From Metellina segmentata (taxonomy: Eukaryota; Arthropoda; Arachnida; Araneae; Tetragnathidae): a stretch of 64,000 nt of DNA. Below the pieces are notes generated by a model that saw only the letters and a list, made by a program, of their open reading frames with translations, had not been told where the DNA came from and did no database searches. Made by a program: the position numbers and the translations under genes. Location of the stretch: the NCBI GenBank assembly GCA_947359465.1, contig OX375872.1, positions 135,024,011 to 135,088,010 on the forward strand, written 5' to 3'. This document shows positions 31,622 to 42,760 of the stretch, in pieces. The stretch's first letter is position 1; every line of letters starts with the position of its first letter.

Positions 31622-33268
31622 TACAGTCGGTCAAAAAAGAATCCAAACACTCTTTGTTCTTCCCGTCTCTGGAATACCAGCTAAACAAATATTATTAGAT
31701 TTAAAATCATGCCTACTAGAAACAAAAGTGCATTTCTTTTGCATAAGGAACCATCTTATTTATTTAGTAATTAGTTCTAAAATTTCTGAAAGCAATATCC
31801 ATTTTTTCGATACAGTGGGTTAAAAAAGAATCCAAGCACCCTTTGTTCTTCTCGGCCATGAAATTCCAGTCAAAGAGTATCATTAGATTTGGAATATTAC
31901 CTACTAGAAATAAAAGTGCATTTCTTTTGCATATTTATTTAGAAATTATTTCCAAAATTTCTCCATTTTTAATGCCATTTAGAGATTTCTCATATCAAGA
32001 TTAAGCGAAATGTAAATTTTTGAGCAAATAGGACCATAATATCCCGAAATATAAGAGAAACACCATTTTTGGGGATCATCTCATTATTTAGAATTTTACA
32101 ATACACGTCAAGCAGTGTTTTAGTATATTTTTCAATCTGTACTCGATGATTCTTCAGTTTCTTGACTTTTAGGTTTTATATTCATTAATGCAAAATGTCA
32201 TTTCAATGAAACATTACGAATTATTTCGCACGAAATGTTCTGATCGAAATTATTTTACTTCATTATATAATAAATAATCGCCAAATAACGAAAAGCTAAA
32301 AATACTTTTTTTTAGTTGGGCGTATCACTTAGGAGGGAGAGATTTCACTCAAAGCACATCACAGTGTCACATTTATACTCGTGAGACTTTTTACCTATCT
32401 ATTGTGTACATCCAAGGTCAGTTGATCTCAAGAATATAGAAACATATTCATATTAATAAATTCAAAATTCCATTTTAGAAAGGTCCTAATGCAAGTCAAA
32501 ATAATGCACTTTTGAATTAAACACTACCGAAGGAAATGAATTAACATTTTACACAAATAGGTTTAAGACATCAATAAAACAATTTCACTTAAAATTTATG
32601 CACTTTTAAATTAATTAATTTTTTAATTGTAAAGGAATGAATTAATAATTAGAAAATATTGCTTTGAAACTAAGATGAAGCACATACTTTGTGGTTATTT
32701 AGCATTTTAATATAACAATAGTTACTTTTACTGTCTGATTATTGTTGTGTGCATTTCTGAGTTATGTCGATGTGTCCGTTTTGCACAGCTTTTGCTATAT
32801 CGATTGTTTTCTCGATGAAAAGCTATTCTTCAGGGTGGTAATCGATGGTGTGAAGAGTAGCTGTTATTGCAGGCAGGTGAATATATGATGAGCTGTTAGT
32901 TAGCCAGACACTGATTATTTTTAGGAGGCATCATAAAAATACTGGAACACTCATTTAACATTAGATGCTATGAATATCAAGCACTCACCAACTCATCATA
33001 GAGAAATTTTACCAAAATAAATACATTCATAAAGAAATTCTGGGTAATTTGATCCAGAAAATTAGAATCTATAGTCAATAGTAGAGGTAATCCTTCCTAA
33101 AAAAATTTGAGTTAATAAAAATTTTTATATGAACCCTAATGGAAATAAAGTTAGCATTCATTTAGAGTAAACGTTATTGCAAGTCAAACGACACTCTTGG
33201 GTTTATTGTATGATTCCAGAGACACACGAATAACAAGAGGTGTTCGAATACTTTTTTGAACCACTATA
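31622..33268. mobile_element. Non-autonomous element with long inverted termini
   Basis: TACAGTCGGTCAAAAAAGAA at 31622 and its complement near TTTTTTGAACCACTATA at 33252-33268 extend inward for about 55 bases (CTTTGTTCTT, GTCTCTGGAAT). TA lies at the outer ends, as in Tc1/mariner elements. The left end is duplicated: a second copy starts at 31812 (TACAGTGGGTTAAAAAAG), 190 bases in. The interior is noncoding. Confidence 0.6.
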
Positions 33269-33329
33269 CACTTAATTTCACAGATAGGCGTTTCAAAATT
33301 TTAAGCTTAAAAGGGAGATGGAGGATTAT

Positions 33330-33870
33330 CTTAGGTGGGTAGGAAACTTATCTAAGTAGACGTAGAGTGCAAAATAAGATAAGAGATAAAAGTCAAGGGC
33401 AGAGTAGAGGTAAATGATAAGAAGTAAAAATTAAAGGCAATGAAGAGATAAGACCAGAACGACAGAGGAGAACAAAATGATAAGAGCTAAAAGTTAAGGG
33501 TAGAGAAAAGATAAGACAAGAACGGCAGATGAGAGGAAAACGATAAGAGGTAAAAGTAAAGGTTGGTTAGATTGGGGTTTGATAGCGGCTTGGTACCTAT
33601 TAATTGTATAAAAGTTAAGGAATACAGAAGACATGAGAAACGAACGATAAAAGAGAGAAAAATTATAAGAGGTAAAAGGTTAAGTAAACAAAGAAATGAT
33701 AAGATAAAGGCTGAAGAGTAAAGAAAAATTATATCAGGTAAGAGATGGGGGTGGGGGGCGGAGAAGGATAAGACGAAGACGACATACAAGAAGAAAACGA
33801 TTAGAGGTAAAAGTTAAGAGCAGAGAAGAGATAAGACAGGGACAGATGTTAGAGGAAAATTATTAGCGGT
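33330..33870. repeat. Purine-rich tandem array, ~60-75-bp units
   Basis: Variants of AGAGATAAGACAAGAACGAC, AGAGGAAAACGATAAGAGG and TAAAAGTTAAGG repeat about seven times. The plus strand is almost all A and G. A short pyrimidine-containing insert lies at 33563-33605. The long minus-strand frame over it is composition-driven. Confidence 0.65.
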
Positions 33871-33884
33871 AAAAGTTAAGAGGG

Positions 33885-33975
33885 CATGATGACGAGATAT
33901 CTCGTCATTAATAAAATGGGCTAGATCATGATGACGAGATATATCGTCGAGACTACATCTAGGGTTAGTCATTAT
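33885..33975. mobile_element. Palindromic TTAA MITE family, copy 3
   Basis: TTAAGAGGGCATGAT is followed by the perfect palindrome GACGAGATATCTCGTC (33891-33906) and a second degenerate one, GACGAGATATATCGTC, near 33941, then GGGTTAG. Confidence 0.55.
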
Positions 33976-34044
33976 GTGTGCTGTGGGGTAAAACAATGCT
34001 ACACTATTTTAAATATTGTGTTACTTTGAGGGTTAAAAAACACG

Positions 34045-34290
34045 TAATACATAATTTATTATAAGTAGAAAAGTAATGCATAATTTGTTAATAGGAAGTA
34101 GCAGTGTAATGCATAATTTGTTACAAGAAAGTAGAAATAAATGCAAATTTGAAAAAGAAAGTAGAAATGTGATGCATTTTTGTTATAAAAGAGTAAAATG
34201 TAATGCATAATTTGATATAAGAAAGTAGAAATGTAATGCATAATTTGTTGTAAGAGAGTAGAATTGTAATACATAATTTTTATACTATTT
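34045..34290. repeat. ~33-bp tandem array
   Basis: GAAAGTAGAAATGTAATGCA then TAATTTGTTATAA recurs about seven times with small changes. The open minus-strand frame reflects the repeat only. Confidence 0.7.
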
Positions 34291-36292
34291 TCAGTAAAAA
34301 TATTTTACTGAATCCTTGAAATTCGCCTTTTTCCCCGGACCCTAAGATGGCGGTATATTGAAAAGTTCAAACATCAATTCCTAGTTTTAAACTAAAATGC
34401 ACAAGTTATCATTAATTGAATTTTCTATAAAATTAATTTTGTTGATGCCTTTTTGGAATGATTCTATGACTCAGTATTTCTATTCTATTAAAATATTTTA
34501 GAAGTTATGTTCTTTCTATTCATTATATCTATATATTTTTGTCATCAATGTGTTACGACGTGAAGATATCTTTTAAGCTTACGTGTTTCTTACAAATGTG
34601 TGTTTAGCAGACGTTGTGATAATGACGAATTTTGAATTAACGTAATCAATAACATAATCATTTAAAATAATTGTCACTCAGTACATACGAAGTGCGTAGT
34701 TTGCATAGTTTGTTGTAAATGAAATATTGATAAATATAAAATTAGGGTGATATTGGGGACTAATAAATGTTTTTAAGAGAAACTCGGGACAGTTAAAATA
34801 ATCAGTACTTATCTGTCAGATATTTCGATGTTATAGTATTATCTCTTCATAATAAGATATATTGCGCATTTTCAGTACGAAAAAACTAATTTGCCGATAA
34901 AATGCAATTTAAAAAGCTTATGTTGATGCATTTACTTTTACAGAAAAAAAAAAGGTGAGCTCTTTTAGATCGCAAGATGCTGATGTGGTTAAGGAAGATA
35001 GTAATTTTATTTTCGATTTCAATTCACACACTATTTTCAATTCGTCTCCTAAATTGTGTGTTTAGTGCTTTTATATACAGACAATCCATTAAAGTATTTA
35101 TTTTCATGGGTGTTTTTCTTTTAGTGCCCCTTTCCCATCTTTTAATATTGCCACCTGCTGAATTATGCAGGCGATAAATAATTGAAAGACATCGAAAAGA
35201 GTTCCAGGTTTTAAAACACCATTAGACTTAGATGGCAGATGTTTTCCCATGACTTTGTTTTCATTGAAATTTGTGTTTCTGATAGGGACGTCGTTGACCT
35301 TTATAGAAGCATCCCATGACAAATAATAAGACTCTAAACGATTTTTATAGCTTTTTATGACGTTGATTATTATTTTTCATTATATTCCACTCTTGTGTTA
35401 TACTTCGCCGTGTTTCTATATTTCTTCCAAATAAATTTTTCGTTAATTTTTCGTTTCTTCGCATTTTTAATTATTTCTTCGTGACAATATTCTAAAAAAA
35501 ATAATTCAGTTTTGGAACATAAAAAAGTTTTTTTTGTGTGTGTGGTTTTCTTTGAGCAAACCCTCTAATTTTTCTTCGAATTTTTAATTATTTCTGCTCG
35601 ATAATATTATTTTAATTGATAAATTTGCGATTTTAAAATATTTCTAAAAGTAATGTTGATAGCATTTACCGCTGCAGGAAATTTCCAAACTTTCCACTCT
35701 AGACTGCAGATTAACTAAGCCTATTTAGAAAAACAGCGTGTGTTATATATATATATATATATAGCGGTTACTAAATTTATTGCAAGAAACAGGACTAGAA
35801 GCAAACATCAAAAACTGCTATTAAAAAAAGCTGGGATAATAAGCCTCATTATTCTACTTCACACTACGTTGTTATGTTGAGTGGTTTTGACATTCTGCTG
35901 ATATCGTGTTGATAATTTCAGAGAATAAACGAGACGGGTTTGGAACCTCCGGATCCTGTTTACAATTAAACTTAATGCCTCATTGGAGAAGCAATTAATA
36001 AACTTTAGATTCGTTGCTGCTTCGAATTAGGATTCATAACTTCTCGTTTTGTTTCGATGCACAAAATACATTAACAGAATTTTACTATTCAAACTTTTAA
36101 TACAAAGCATAAATCTATAAGCTATAATGAGAGAGTTTTCCTAATATTTTTGGATAGTTTTTCTTGAAAAAATATAAAATATTTTTGTTGGAATTGATAA
36201 ACGCTGTTAGATTCGCAAGGCTAGAATTTTGCAACTTATTTGTTGCAATAATAATACGTTATTCGAGTGATTGGGAATGTGTTTCATAAATA
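34291..36292. other. Long AT-rich stretch without supported genes
   Basis: Frames at 34977-35177 (+) and 35322 to 35104 (-) overlap and show no recognised domain. A (TA)n tract lies at about 35744-35762. No array or element end could be paired. Confidence 0.4.
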
Positions 36293-37111
36293 TACACTCC
36301 ATAACAAAAAAATCGACGCACCAGGTGCAGAATTACAGTGGTGCCGGGCTTGATACACTTGGAACGGCGCTGACTGGGGATATATAGTCTTTAGTGAAGA
36401 GTCCCGTTTACAACAGTGTCCTGACGACAACCGCAGACCTGTCTGGAGACGTCCAGGGCAGTGTGGGGATCTTGCCCTTACTATCGCACGCCACACATGC
36501 CCACAACAGGGCGTTATGGTGTGGGGTGCCATCTCCTTTGATATCCGGACCCCTGTGATAGTCATTCCTGTCACTTATAGCACAGCGGTACGTAGACGAC
36601 ATTCTACGACCGGTCGTATTACCGTTCCTTTTTCGACACCCCGGACTTACTTTTCAACAAGATAATGCCCGGCCGCACACACCACGTGTTGCTATGAATT
36701 GTCTTCAAGCTTTCCCAACGCTTCCTTGCCAACTAGGTCTCCTGATCTCTCTCCCATAGAGCACATTTGAGACGTTATGGGAAGGCGATTGCAACCATCC
36801 CGGAATGGTGACCATTTAGCCCGACAGTTGGAGATAACTTGGCAGGAAATTCCGCAGGACACCATCCGGGAACTTTTTCAGTCTATGCCACGCCGGGTGA
36901 TGGCTTGCATCCAGACCAGAGGAGGACCAATGCCTTATTGACTTCACCCCTTTGTAAAGGTCAAACTCTAAAATAAATCATTCAATTGTTCTGAAATTTT
37001 AATCGTTTGTTTTTCTATGTATGTTTTTCACATCCACCATTTTTTATCGCAATCTGGTGCGTCTTGGTTACCTTCTTGGTGCGTCGATTTTTTTTTTTGC
37101 TATAGAGTATA
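36293..37111 (+). mobile_element. Tc1-like internal-deletion derivative
   Basis: The left terminus (TACACTCCATAAC, TCGACGCACCA) at 36293 and right terminus (TTGGTGCGTCGATTT, TATAGAGTA) at about 37076-37110 are inverted copies flanked by TA. They match the terminus of the element at 1-1067. The interior jumps straight from the left terminus into mid-transposase (TTACAGTGGTGCC), so the leader and the N-terminal coding part were deleted. Confidence 0.85.
36330..36942 (+). pseudogene. Tc1-like transposase, 5'-deleted pseudogene
   Basis: It shows AQRYVDDILRP and FQQDNARPHT, as in the open frame at 1-822, plus C-terminal sequence to a stop before 36942. The first catalytic block survives only as nucleotide similarity near 36390 (AGTCTTTAGTGAAGAGTCC). 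Several frameshifts and stops are present. It shows what the missing 3' half of the element at position 1 should broadly look like. Confidence 0.85.
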
Positions 37112-37114
37112 CAT

Positions 37115-37266
37115 TGTCGGCTTAGAGCAGAAACTCGCCATTAACTGACAAAAAAATAATTCCGATTAAGAGACAATATATTTATCATCATCGTGAAAAC
37201 AAGCATTTTGTGTCAGTAAACGTGCTTCCAAAAATTGCAGTTTATGAGTTTCTGCTCTAATCCGAC
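37115..37266. mobile_element. Small MITE next to the Tc1 derivative
   Basis: TGTCGGCTTAGAGCAGAAAC at 37115 pairs with GTTTCTGCTCTAATCCGACA at 37247-37266. The 150-base element begins within a few bases of the Tc1 right end, so it may have used the Tc1 terminal region as target. Confidence 0.6.
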
Positions 37267-38094
37267 ACGATATACTGATTTTTAAGCTGTTAAAGGGCCT
37301 ATTTCAGAGTATTTGGGCGTTTTCATAGGGTTTTTTAATGCAAAATGTGATTTTTTTTGGATATATTTCCCTATACCGTCATTTTTAACGTATCATGGGA
37401 AATGTTTCCTTTTGTTGAAATTTTGTTGGAAGAATGAATAGTGACGTATATTTAAAGTGAGCTTCTTGGTTCCAGCAGGTGTGAAAATAACTTTTTAAGT
37501 GTCTAAGACTGTTAAAGATCATTGAAAATTCTTCATTATATTAACTAAACCGCTCATTTTATTTTTGCTGATGTCTAATCAACTGTTTTTATCCTTTTTC
37601 TTCGGATTATATTTGTAAACTAGCAATGGCCTTCGCCAGAATCAAACTGCTCAGAATTGTAAAACTCAGGTTTAAGCAAGGTATCTTCATCCATAGTTTC
37701 CAACACATAGAAATATTTGAACAGCTTTTACTTGTCATATTTCTCAAGTTCTTGTCCAACTAACTAGTTAAGATTAGATTTCGTTTAAATGTGAGTAGAT
37801 ATATCTAAAGTTCTCTCTATTTTAATTTTTCATTTTTTTCCCCCGAAATTAAAATGCTGGAATAAAAGAAAACATTTCTTTTACTCTCATTTAAAGTATT
37901 TGGGGCACTAATTACTTTGAAAGTTAAGCTTTGAAAAGTTACTTTAAAACTAAAATGACTTTTTAAACTCGATTTCTCATAATCGTAATCTATTATTTTT
38001 TAGGAATTTAGAACACGTATAACTTTTATTACCTACCCGAAATCGCTTAAAATATTGAGATTATATTTTGTATTTATGTCTTTAAAAAAAATCA
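37267..38094. other. No gene recognised
   Basis: AT-rich, no supported frame, no array and no paired termini. Confidence 0.4.
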
Positions 38095-38720
38095 ACATGC
38101 ATTGCGTCTTCCTTGTCTAATTAGTCGCCATTTAGTAAAAACTGACCGTAGAAACGACATACGACCGATGTATTGTAATCTGATAATGGAAGCGATAATT
38201 TTTAAGCTGTTCAATCTTACCCTGGGTGGATTTCTTTCTTCCATATCAGTAAAAATTTATTTGTGAATGTCCATTACTTGATGTTGTCAGTCTTGTGTTT
38301 GGCGCAACTTGCTTGATATGGCCCTCGCTTAATGAAACCCAACCTAAACTGTTCAAGAACGACCTTTAAAATTGTTTTGAAAAGTTAACCATTTTGAACT
38401 TCCTTTAATTCTTCTTTGTCTAATTAGTAGTCATTTATAAAAGCTGACTGTAGAACGATGAACAAAACCAACCGATGCATTGTGATCTGAAAATGGAAGT
38501 AATAATTTCCTAAAGATCCAGTCTTTCCCTGGGTGGATTTATCTTCCGTATCACTAAAACTCTCTTAGTGAATGATAGTGAATGTCTGTTACTTGACGAT
38601 GTCAGTCTTGGGTTTGGCGCAACTTGCTTGATATGGCCCTCGCTTTATGAAACCCAACCAACCTAAACTGTTCAAGGATAATATTTTAATTTGTTTTCAA
38701 TTCGCAGTTTTGAACTTCCC
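38095..38720. repeat. Tandem duplication of a ~305-bp block containing SINE S2
   Basis: 38100-38400 and 38402-38715 both run TTCTTTGTCTAATTAGT, CTGACTGTAGAA, CCGATGCATTGTGATCTGA, CCTGGGTGGATTT, the reverse S2 (TTGTGTTTGGCGCAACTTGC, ATATGGCCCTCGCTT) and CCTAAACTGTTCAAG. The SINE is at the same offset in each, so it was present before the block was duplicated. Confidence 0.75.
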
Positions 38721-38910
38721 TTGGTTTAGATTTGTATACTAAATCATGCTAATTAGGCCATTTGAAACAAGATAATTTGAGATTTCCACTGTGGTTTTAT
38801 AACAGATTTTATTAGAAATCGGGACAATCACAAACAAAACTAGCTGCGTCGATTATTTTATTGAATTTTTCACTGTCACAGCAAAAACTGCTATGCCTAT
38901 TTCTAAACTA

Positions 38911-39748
38911 CTAGCCGGGCTGCGCCGGCTAGCGCTAGGCGATGTGTGATAGTGCTTTTTTCGAACTTTTTTACACACCGTAATTAAACATGTTTTGATT
39001 TGCATATTTTATTTATTTTCATGAAACAATTCTTTAGATCATTGCGTATTCGATCAAATATTTAAGGAAAGTTGGTCGAAATATGCATATAACGCTACAA
39101 AATTTACCCATGTCTAGTGATATTTTGCAGGAAATAGACATATCATTAAAATCTAACTCCTAAATAATATTTCTGCAATAGGTAATATACCGGAACACAT
39201 AATCAAACAAAAATAAAATTCCAATCCTTGAAAAAATGCAAATTTCTGAGAAAAAAAAAACACGTACGTATCTATTCAAACGTGTTGGATTTCGACTTCC
39301 TGAATATATTGTGAAATAGAATAATGCGATAAAAGACTTTCAACGATTATGACAAAGACAATAATGATTTATTAACTAAAAGAACACATATTTATAATAC
39401 TTGGGAATCCTCAAATATGTCCGCAACATCTCACAGTCAACTCAAATACCCAAACACGGAATTCTAAAGCAAATTAAAAAAGTAAACATTAATTCTGACG
39501 TGGCCAGATACTGGGTAGCAAAATTACGTTTAAATTACTTTTACATCAAAGGAAGAAATAAAAAGTCAGTTCAAACATAAATATTACAATTTAATTCCTT
39601 ATTTTGCATAGAAATTGACCTCGGCTATTTAAAAACAGCAATAATTCAAATTATCTGGGTTATTTTATTTCGTTGATTGTTGCCATTCGAAGATACACAA
39701 ATAACGTCGAATTCGGGTCCACGTACGTTAGTGTTTTATATATATAGA
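38911..39748 (-). mobile_element. Non-autonomous Helitron, complete ends
   Basis: Read on the minus strand it starts at 39748 with TCTATATATATAAAACACTA and ends at 38911 with a GC-rich stem (GCTAGCCGGCGCAGCCCGG, one-base differences aside) and CTAG. The bases outside are A before TC and T after CTAG, the A/T insertion rule of Helitrons, without target duplication. No Rep/helicase is coded in its 838 bases. Confidence 0.75.
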
Positions 39749-40371
39749 TTAGTTTGAATTTGTGCTAGAAGACGGCATATGCTTTGATCACGGACGTATA
39801 AAATGAGCTCTGGAAAATCGACGAAATAATTTTACTAAAATAGCCAAAAATAAATCCATTTAATGCTTGACTAAAGTATACGAAATATCAATACGAACAC
39901 ATTGACCTAAGGCGTTTCGTTCTATTAATCTTTACGAAACATGTCAACACGCAATCGGAGTTACATTTGCCAAACAAGACCTTTAATATTTTTGGATTGT
40001 CTTAACGGCTCATAAATATCAAGTTTGATCTTTAAAAGTTGAGCAACATTTTTATGCGGAAAATCTGACATTCAATCACCTGCCCATTCAGTTGAGGATC
40101 ATATTTTGTACGAACAATGATCTGGAAAATGTCAAACTGCGAAATTTATTTGGAGATCTCGATCTATAAGTACCGAGCGCTTTTAACGCAATTGTCGACA
40201 GAAACATCAAGTACCTAATTTGTCAAGTGTTAAATGAGAAAGATTTGTGGTCACTACAGAGATTCAGGGCCTAGTAGTTGAGGATTTTCCATCAAAACAT
40301 TTTTACCGCGGATCAAATTGGTTATTTAATAAAGGATTGCAGTCTCTTTGTAGGATTCTTAACCTACAAAT
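39749..40371. other. No gene recognised
   Basis: AT-rich unique sequence; nothing supported. Confidence 0.4.
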
Positions 40372-40556
40372 CAACATCTGAGGTGGCACCCCACTCTTCA
40401 AATTTCCACACCACGTCAACGTGAGGTCATTTGAGACCACGACAGATTTAACGGTCACCAGCCCTCACGTACACGATTCTCTTTGTCTGAATCAAGTTTC
40501 AAACGCGCGCGAAAAATTCCGGTTGGAAATCCGCGGCCCACAGTAGAAGGTAGGAA
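40372..40556 (-). mobile_element. SINE family S1, 3'-incomplete
   Basis: Reverse complement of the S1 middle and head: GAGGTGGCACCCCACTC, CACACCACGTCAACGTGAGG, CCACGACAGATTTAACGG and a decayed head (GAATCAAGTTTCAAACGC). The common 3' end is absent. Confidence 0.65.
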
Positions 40557-40574
40557 GATTAATTGAAAGTTGTT

Positions 40575-40715
40575 TGATTGTGACTTATGACCACATATAG
40601 GGCCAAGCTCAAAGAAACAACATCAAGTAAATGGACATACACACTCAAGGAAATCTTTACTGACACAGAAGAGTTAAATGTACGCAGGAATGAGTCGAAT
40701 CTGTGCAGCATTCAA
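40575..40715 (+). mobile_element. SINE family S2 copy
   Basis: ACCACATATAGGGCCAAGC, GGACATACACACTCAAGG, CTTTACTGACACAGAAGAG and TACGCAGGAATGAG follow the S2 order. Confidence 0.6.
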
Positions 40716-41104
40716 CTCTCAGATTGTTAGCTCACTGGGCAAACCCACTGAGCAACGATAAAACAAAGGATACAATCTAGTTTTTTATTTTATTTTTGTC
40801 TTTCACCCATTTATGATTATAAAAATAAACTTTCGAGGTTCGGGTATATTCGAGTTTTAACGAAACCATGAATGATTAATCGATGGATCGATATCTCAAG
40901 AGCTTTTACTTCCATGATGTTAAAATAGACTTATTGGTATTGATGAAGTGTGCTTGATGTAAATCTTGCGTAGTAAGTGCTTTTACTTCTAGCTTAAAAT
41001 CTAGTTTAATGTTAAATGTTAAAACAGACTCGTTGGTATTGATAAAGTGAGCTTGAGACCGAAGTTTTCGTGAATTCATCTAACCTTTACACTCTCTGTT
41101 TTAC
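40716..41104. other. Short local duplication, no gene
   Basis: Segments at about 40905-40960 and 41022-41070 share TTAAAATAGACT and TTGGTATTGATAAAGTG. Nothing else is supported. Confidence 0.35.
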
Positions 41105-41306
41105 AAAAAAAACATCGATGTATTTACCATCGATTTATTGGAGCCGATGTTTTACATTGTCAATGTTTTTCCGTTGTCGATGTTTTATTTTTGAATAAAA
41201 ACAGTACCATTGTAAAAATTTTAAAAATAACCGTGCAACTAAGTATTTGTCAAAAAACTTGGTGGCGACATCCGTCCCGTCAGAAAGAGCTTTCCCCCAA
41301 ACTGGT

Positions 41307-41513
41307 GATTGACATACACCAGACATTGAGACGGCATGGCACAATGCTCTCAAGATAATTTTTGACATACCTCGTCATCTGATCGTGGTTCAAAATTACG
41401 AGGTGTTGTCCTCGGATCTTTCCCTAAAGGGACTGATCCCGGACCGTCGTCAATAGCTCGTTGTGTTGCTCTAGTACGACGTTAACTAAAATTACCAATA
41501 CCATTACCATTAC
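41307..41513 (+). mobile_element. SINE family S1, truncated, with possible 10-bp duplication
   Basis: The clear S1 part starts at about 41370 (CTCGTCATCTGATCGTGG) and ends in a TACCATTACCATTACC tail at 41513. CAAACTGGTG at 41297-41306 and 41514-41523 may be the target duplication, in which case 41307-41369 would belong to the insertion too. Confidence 0.65.
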
Positions 41514-41660
41514 CAAACTGGTGGGACAGTTAGTGAAAAAAGGAGTCGACTTAAGGGGTGGAGAAAGTTAACAAACTTCTTTTTTTTACAAACTGTAAAT
41601 AACAAATATTGGGGCATAAAATAATTATAGGTCCCAATATTTTTTATTTGCAGGACATAA

Positions 41661-41991
41661 TTGGTAATTGGTAATTTTTTGTTAACGTCATACTAGAGCA
41701 ACACAACGGGCTATTGACGACGGTCCGGGATCAGTCCCTTAAGGGAAAGATCCGAGGACAACACCTCGTAATTTTGAACCACGGTCAGATGACGAAGAAA
41801 CACCTGAGCTGGCACCCCACTCTCCAAACTTCCACGCCAACCCAACGTGAGGACTTTCGGCCACGACAGATTTAAGGTGCACCAGCCGCCTCTACACCAT
41901 ACGTTTACAAACATCCATGCCCGGACCCGGATTCGAACCAGGAACCTTCCGATCTAGAGGCTAACACCTTAACCACTATACCGGTTGGTCG
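41661..41991 (-). mobile_element. SINE family S1, full length with 11-bp target duplication
   Basis: GCAGGACATAA flanks it at 41650-41660 and 41992-42002. On the minus strand the head is tRNA-like (CCGGTATAGTGGTTAAGG as A box, CCTGGTTCGAATCCGGG as B box), followed by the body and the 3' end with a TTACCAATTACC tail. This 331-base copy is the best reference for the family. Confidence 0.93.
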
Positions 41992-42002
41992 GCAGGACAT
42001 AA

Positions 42003-42439
42003 AAAATAAGTTTATGTTCCCCCCACAAGTTGATAAATAATTAATAATGACTAACAATAATTATTGTTATGTACCTACCTACTTATACTTATAGTTATTA
42101 GTACCTATTTCAAATTGTTGTAAATATTATTTTCTTTTGTATTATTCAATTTGAAAACAAAAGATTTCTCAACTGTTCGCATTAATTTTTTTGACATTGT
42201 TTCGACGGTTAAAAAAAGTCTTAGCTATAAATTAATAAACACGGTAACTGAGAAATTAAATCTCTCCCACCTCCAGGGTAACATTAATGTTAGAGGTAAC
42301 TAAACCAGTTTTAAAAAATGGAGAAAAAAAAGTTTAATTACATCGATGGTTTTTGGGCGATATATTATTAACATCGAAGTTTTAATATTGAGCATCGATG
42401 TTTTGTTGTCGATGTCGTATCCCTACTCTGTAGGAAACA
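42003..42439. other. AT-rich, part of the CATCGATG element
   Basis: No gene. A CCTACCTACTTATACTTATA stretch at 42073 resembles SINE tail microsatellite but no SINE body adjoins it. Confidence 0.35.
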
Positions 42440-42443
42440 TAAG

Positions 42444-42668
42444 GTTTTGACCCTCCTAGAGGTTGTCTTGATGAGGTATCTCGTTATTAGCAGAGCTGAC
42501 CAGATCTTGATGGACGAAATATCTCGACATTGGACGAAAAACTGGCCAGATCTCGATTCCTTCATCACAAAAAAATCGGCTATAGGTAGGTGACGAGATC
42601 TGGTCACTAACAAAGTTGGTCAGATCGAAATGGACGAGATATTTCGTCGAAACCACTTGGAGAGTTAA
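42444..42668. mobile_element. Palindromic TTAA MITE family, copy 4
   Basis: It runs from ACCCTCCTAGAGG through GATGAGGTATCTCGTTATTA, two middle units (CAGATCTTGATGGACGAAAT), to GACGAGATATTTCGTCGAAA and CCACTTGGAGAG-TTAA. Both ends carry CCTCC-type inverted motifs. Confidence 0.6.
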
Positions 42669-42760
42669 ACGGTTATTTTCAAAATTATATATGCAGTCAA
42701 TTTCGGGTCACTTAACTCTATAAAAGTGGTGTCAAAATTGAATTAATCTATTTATTAATT

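Larger units (their letters stand above)
41105..42425. mobile_element. Decayed element with CATCGATG-rich ends
   Basis: The left side (41113-41190) is rich in CATCGATG and GTCGATGTTTT. The right side (42320-42420) carries the same motifs in inverted arrangement, ending ACATCGATGG ... GTCGATGTCGTATCCCTA. Such multiple CATCGATG subterminal repeats occur in some hAT-type elements. The interior contains two nested S1 SINEs. I found no reliable target duplication and no transposase. Confidence 0.4.

Noticed and set aside
33487..33789. 100-codon minus-strand hydrophobic frame
   Set aside because: It is the complement of a purine-rich array, giving Leu/Phe/Ser-rich sequence by composition.
35104..35322. 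Minus-strand frame with a GTLFDVFQLFIA string, considered as a piggyBac-type transposase fragment
   Set aside because: Only a short loose resemblance; no catalytic motif and no element ends nearby.
36284..36602. Minus-strand frames over the Tc1 derivative
   Set aside because: They are antisense shadows of a plus-strand transposase relic.
41929..41996. Functional tRNA gene on the minus strand
   Set aside because: The A and B boxes are good, but it is the head of an S1 SINE with body, tail and target duplication.
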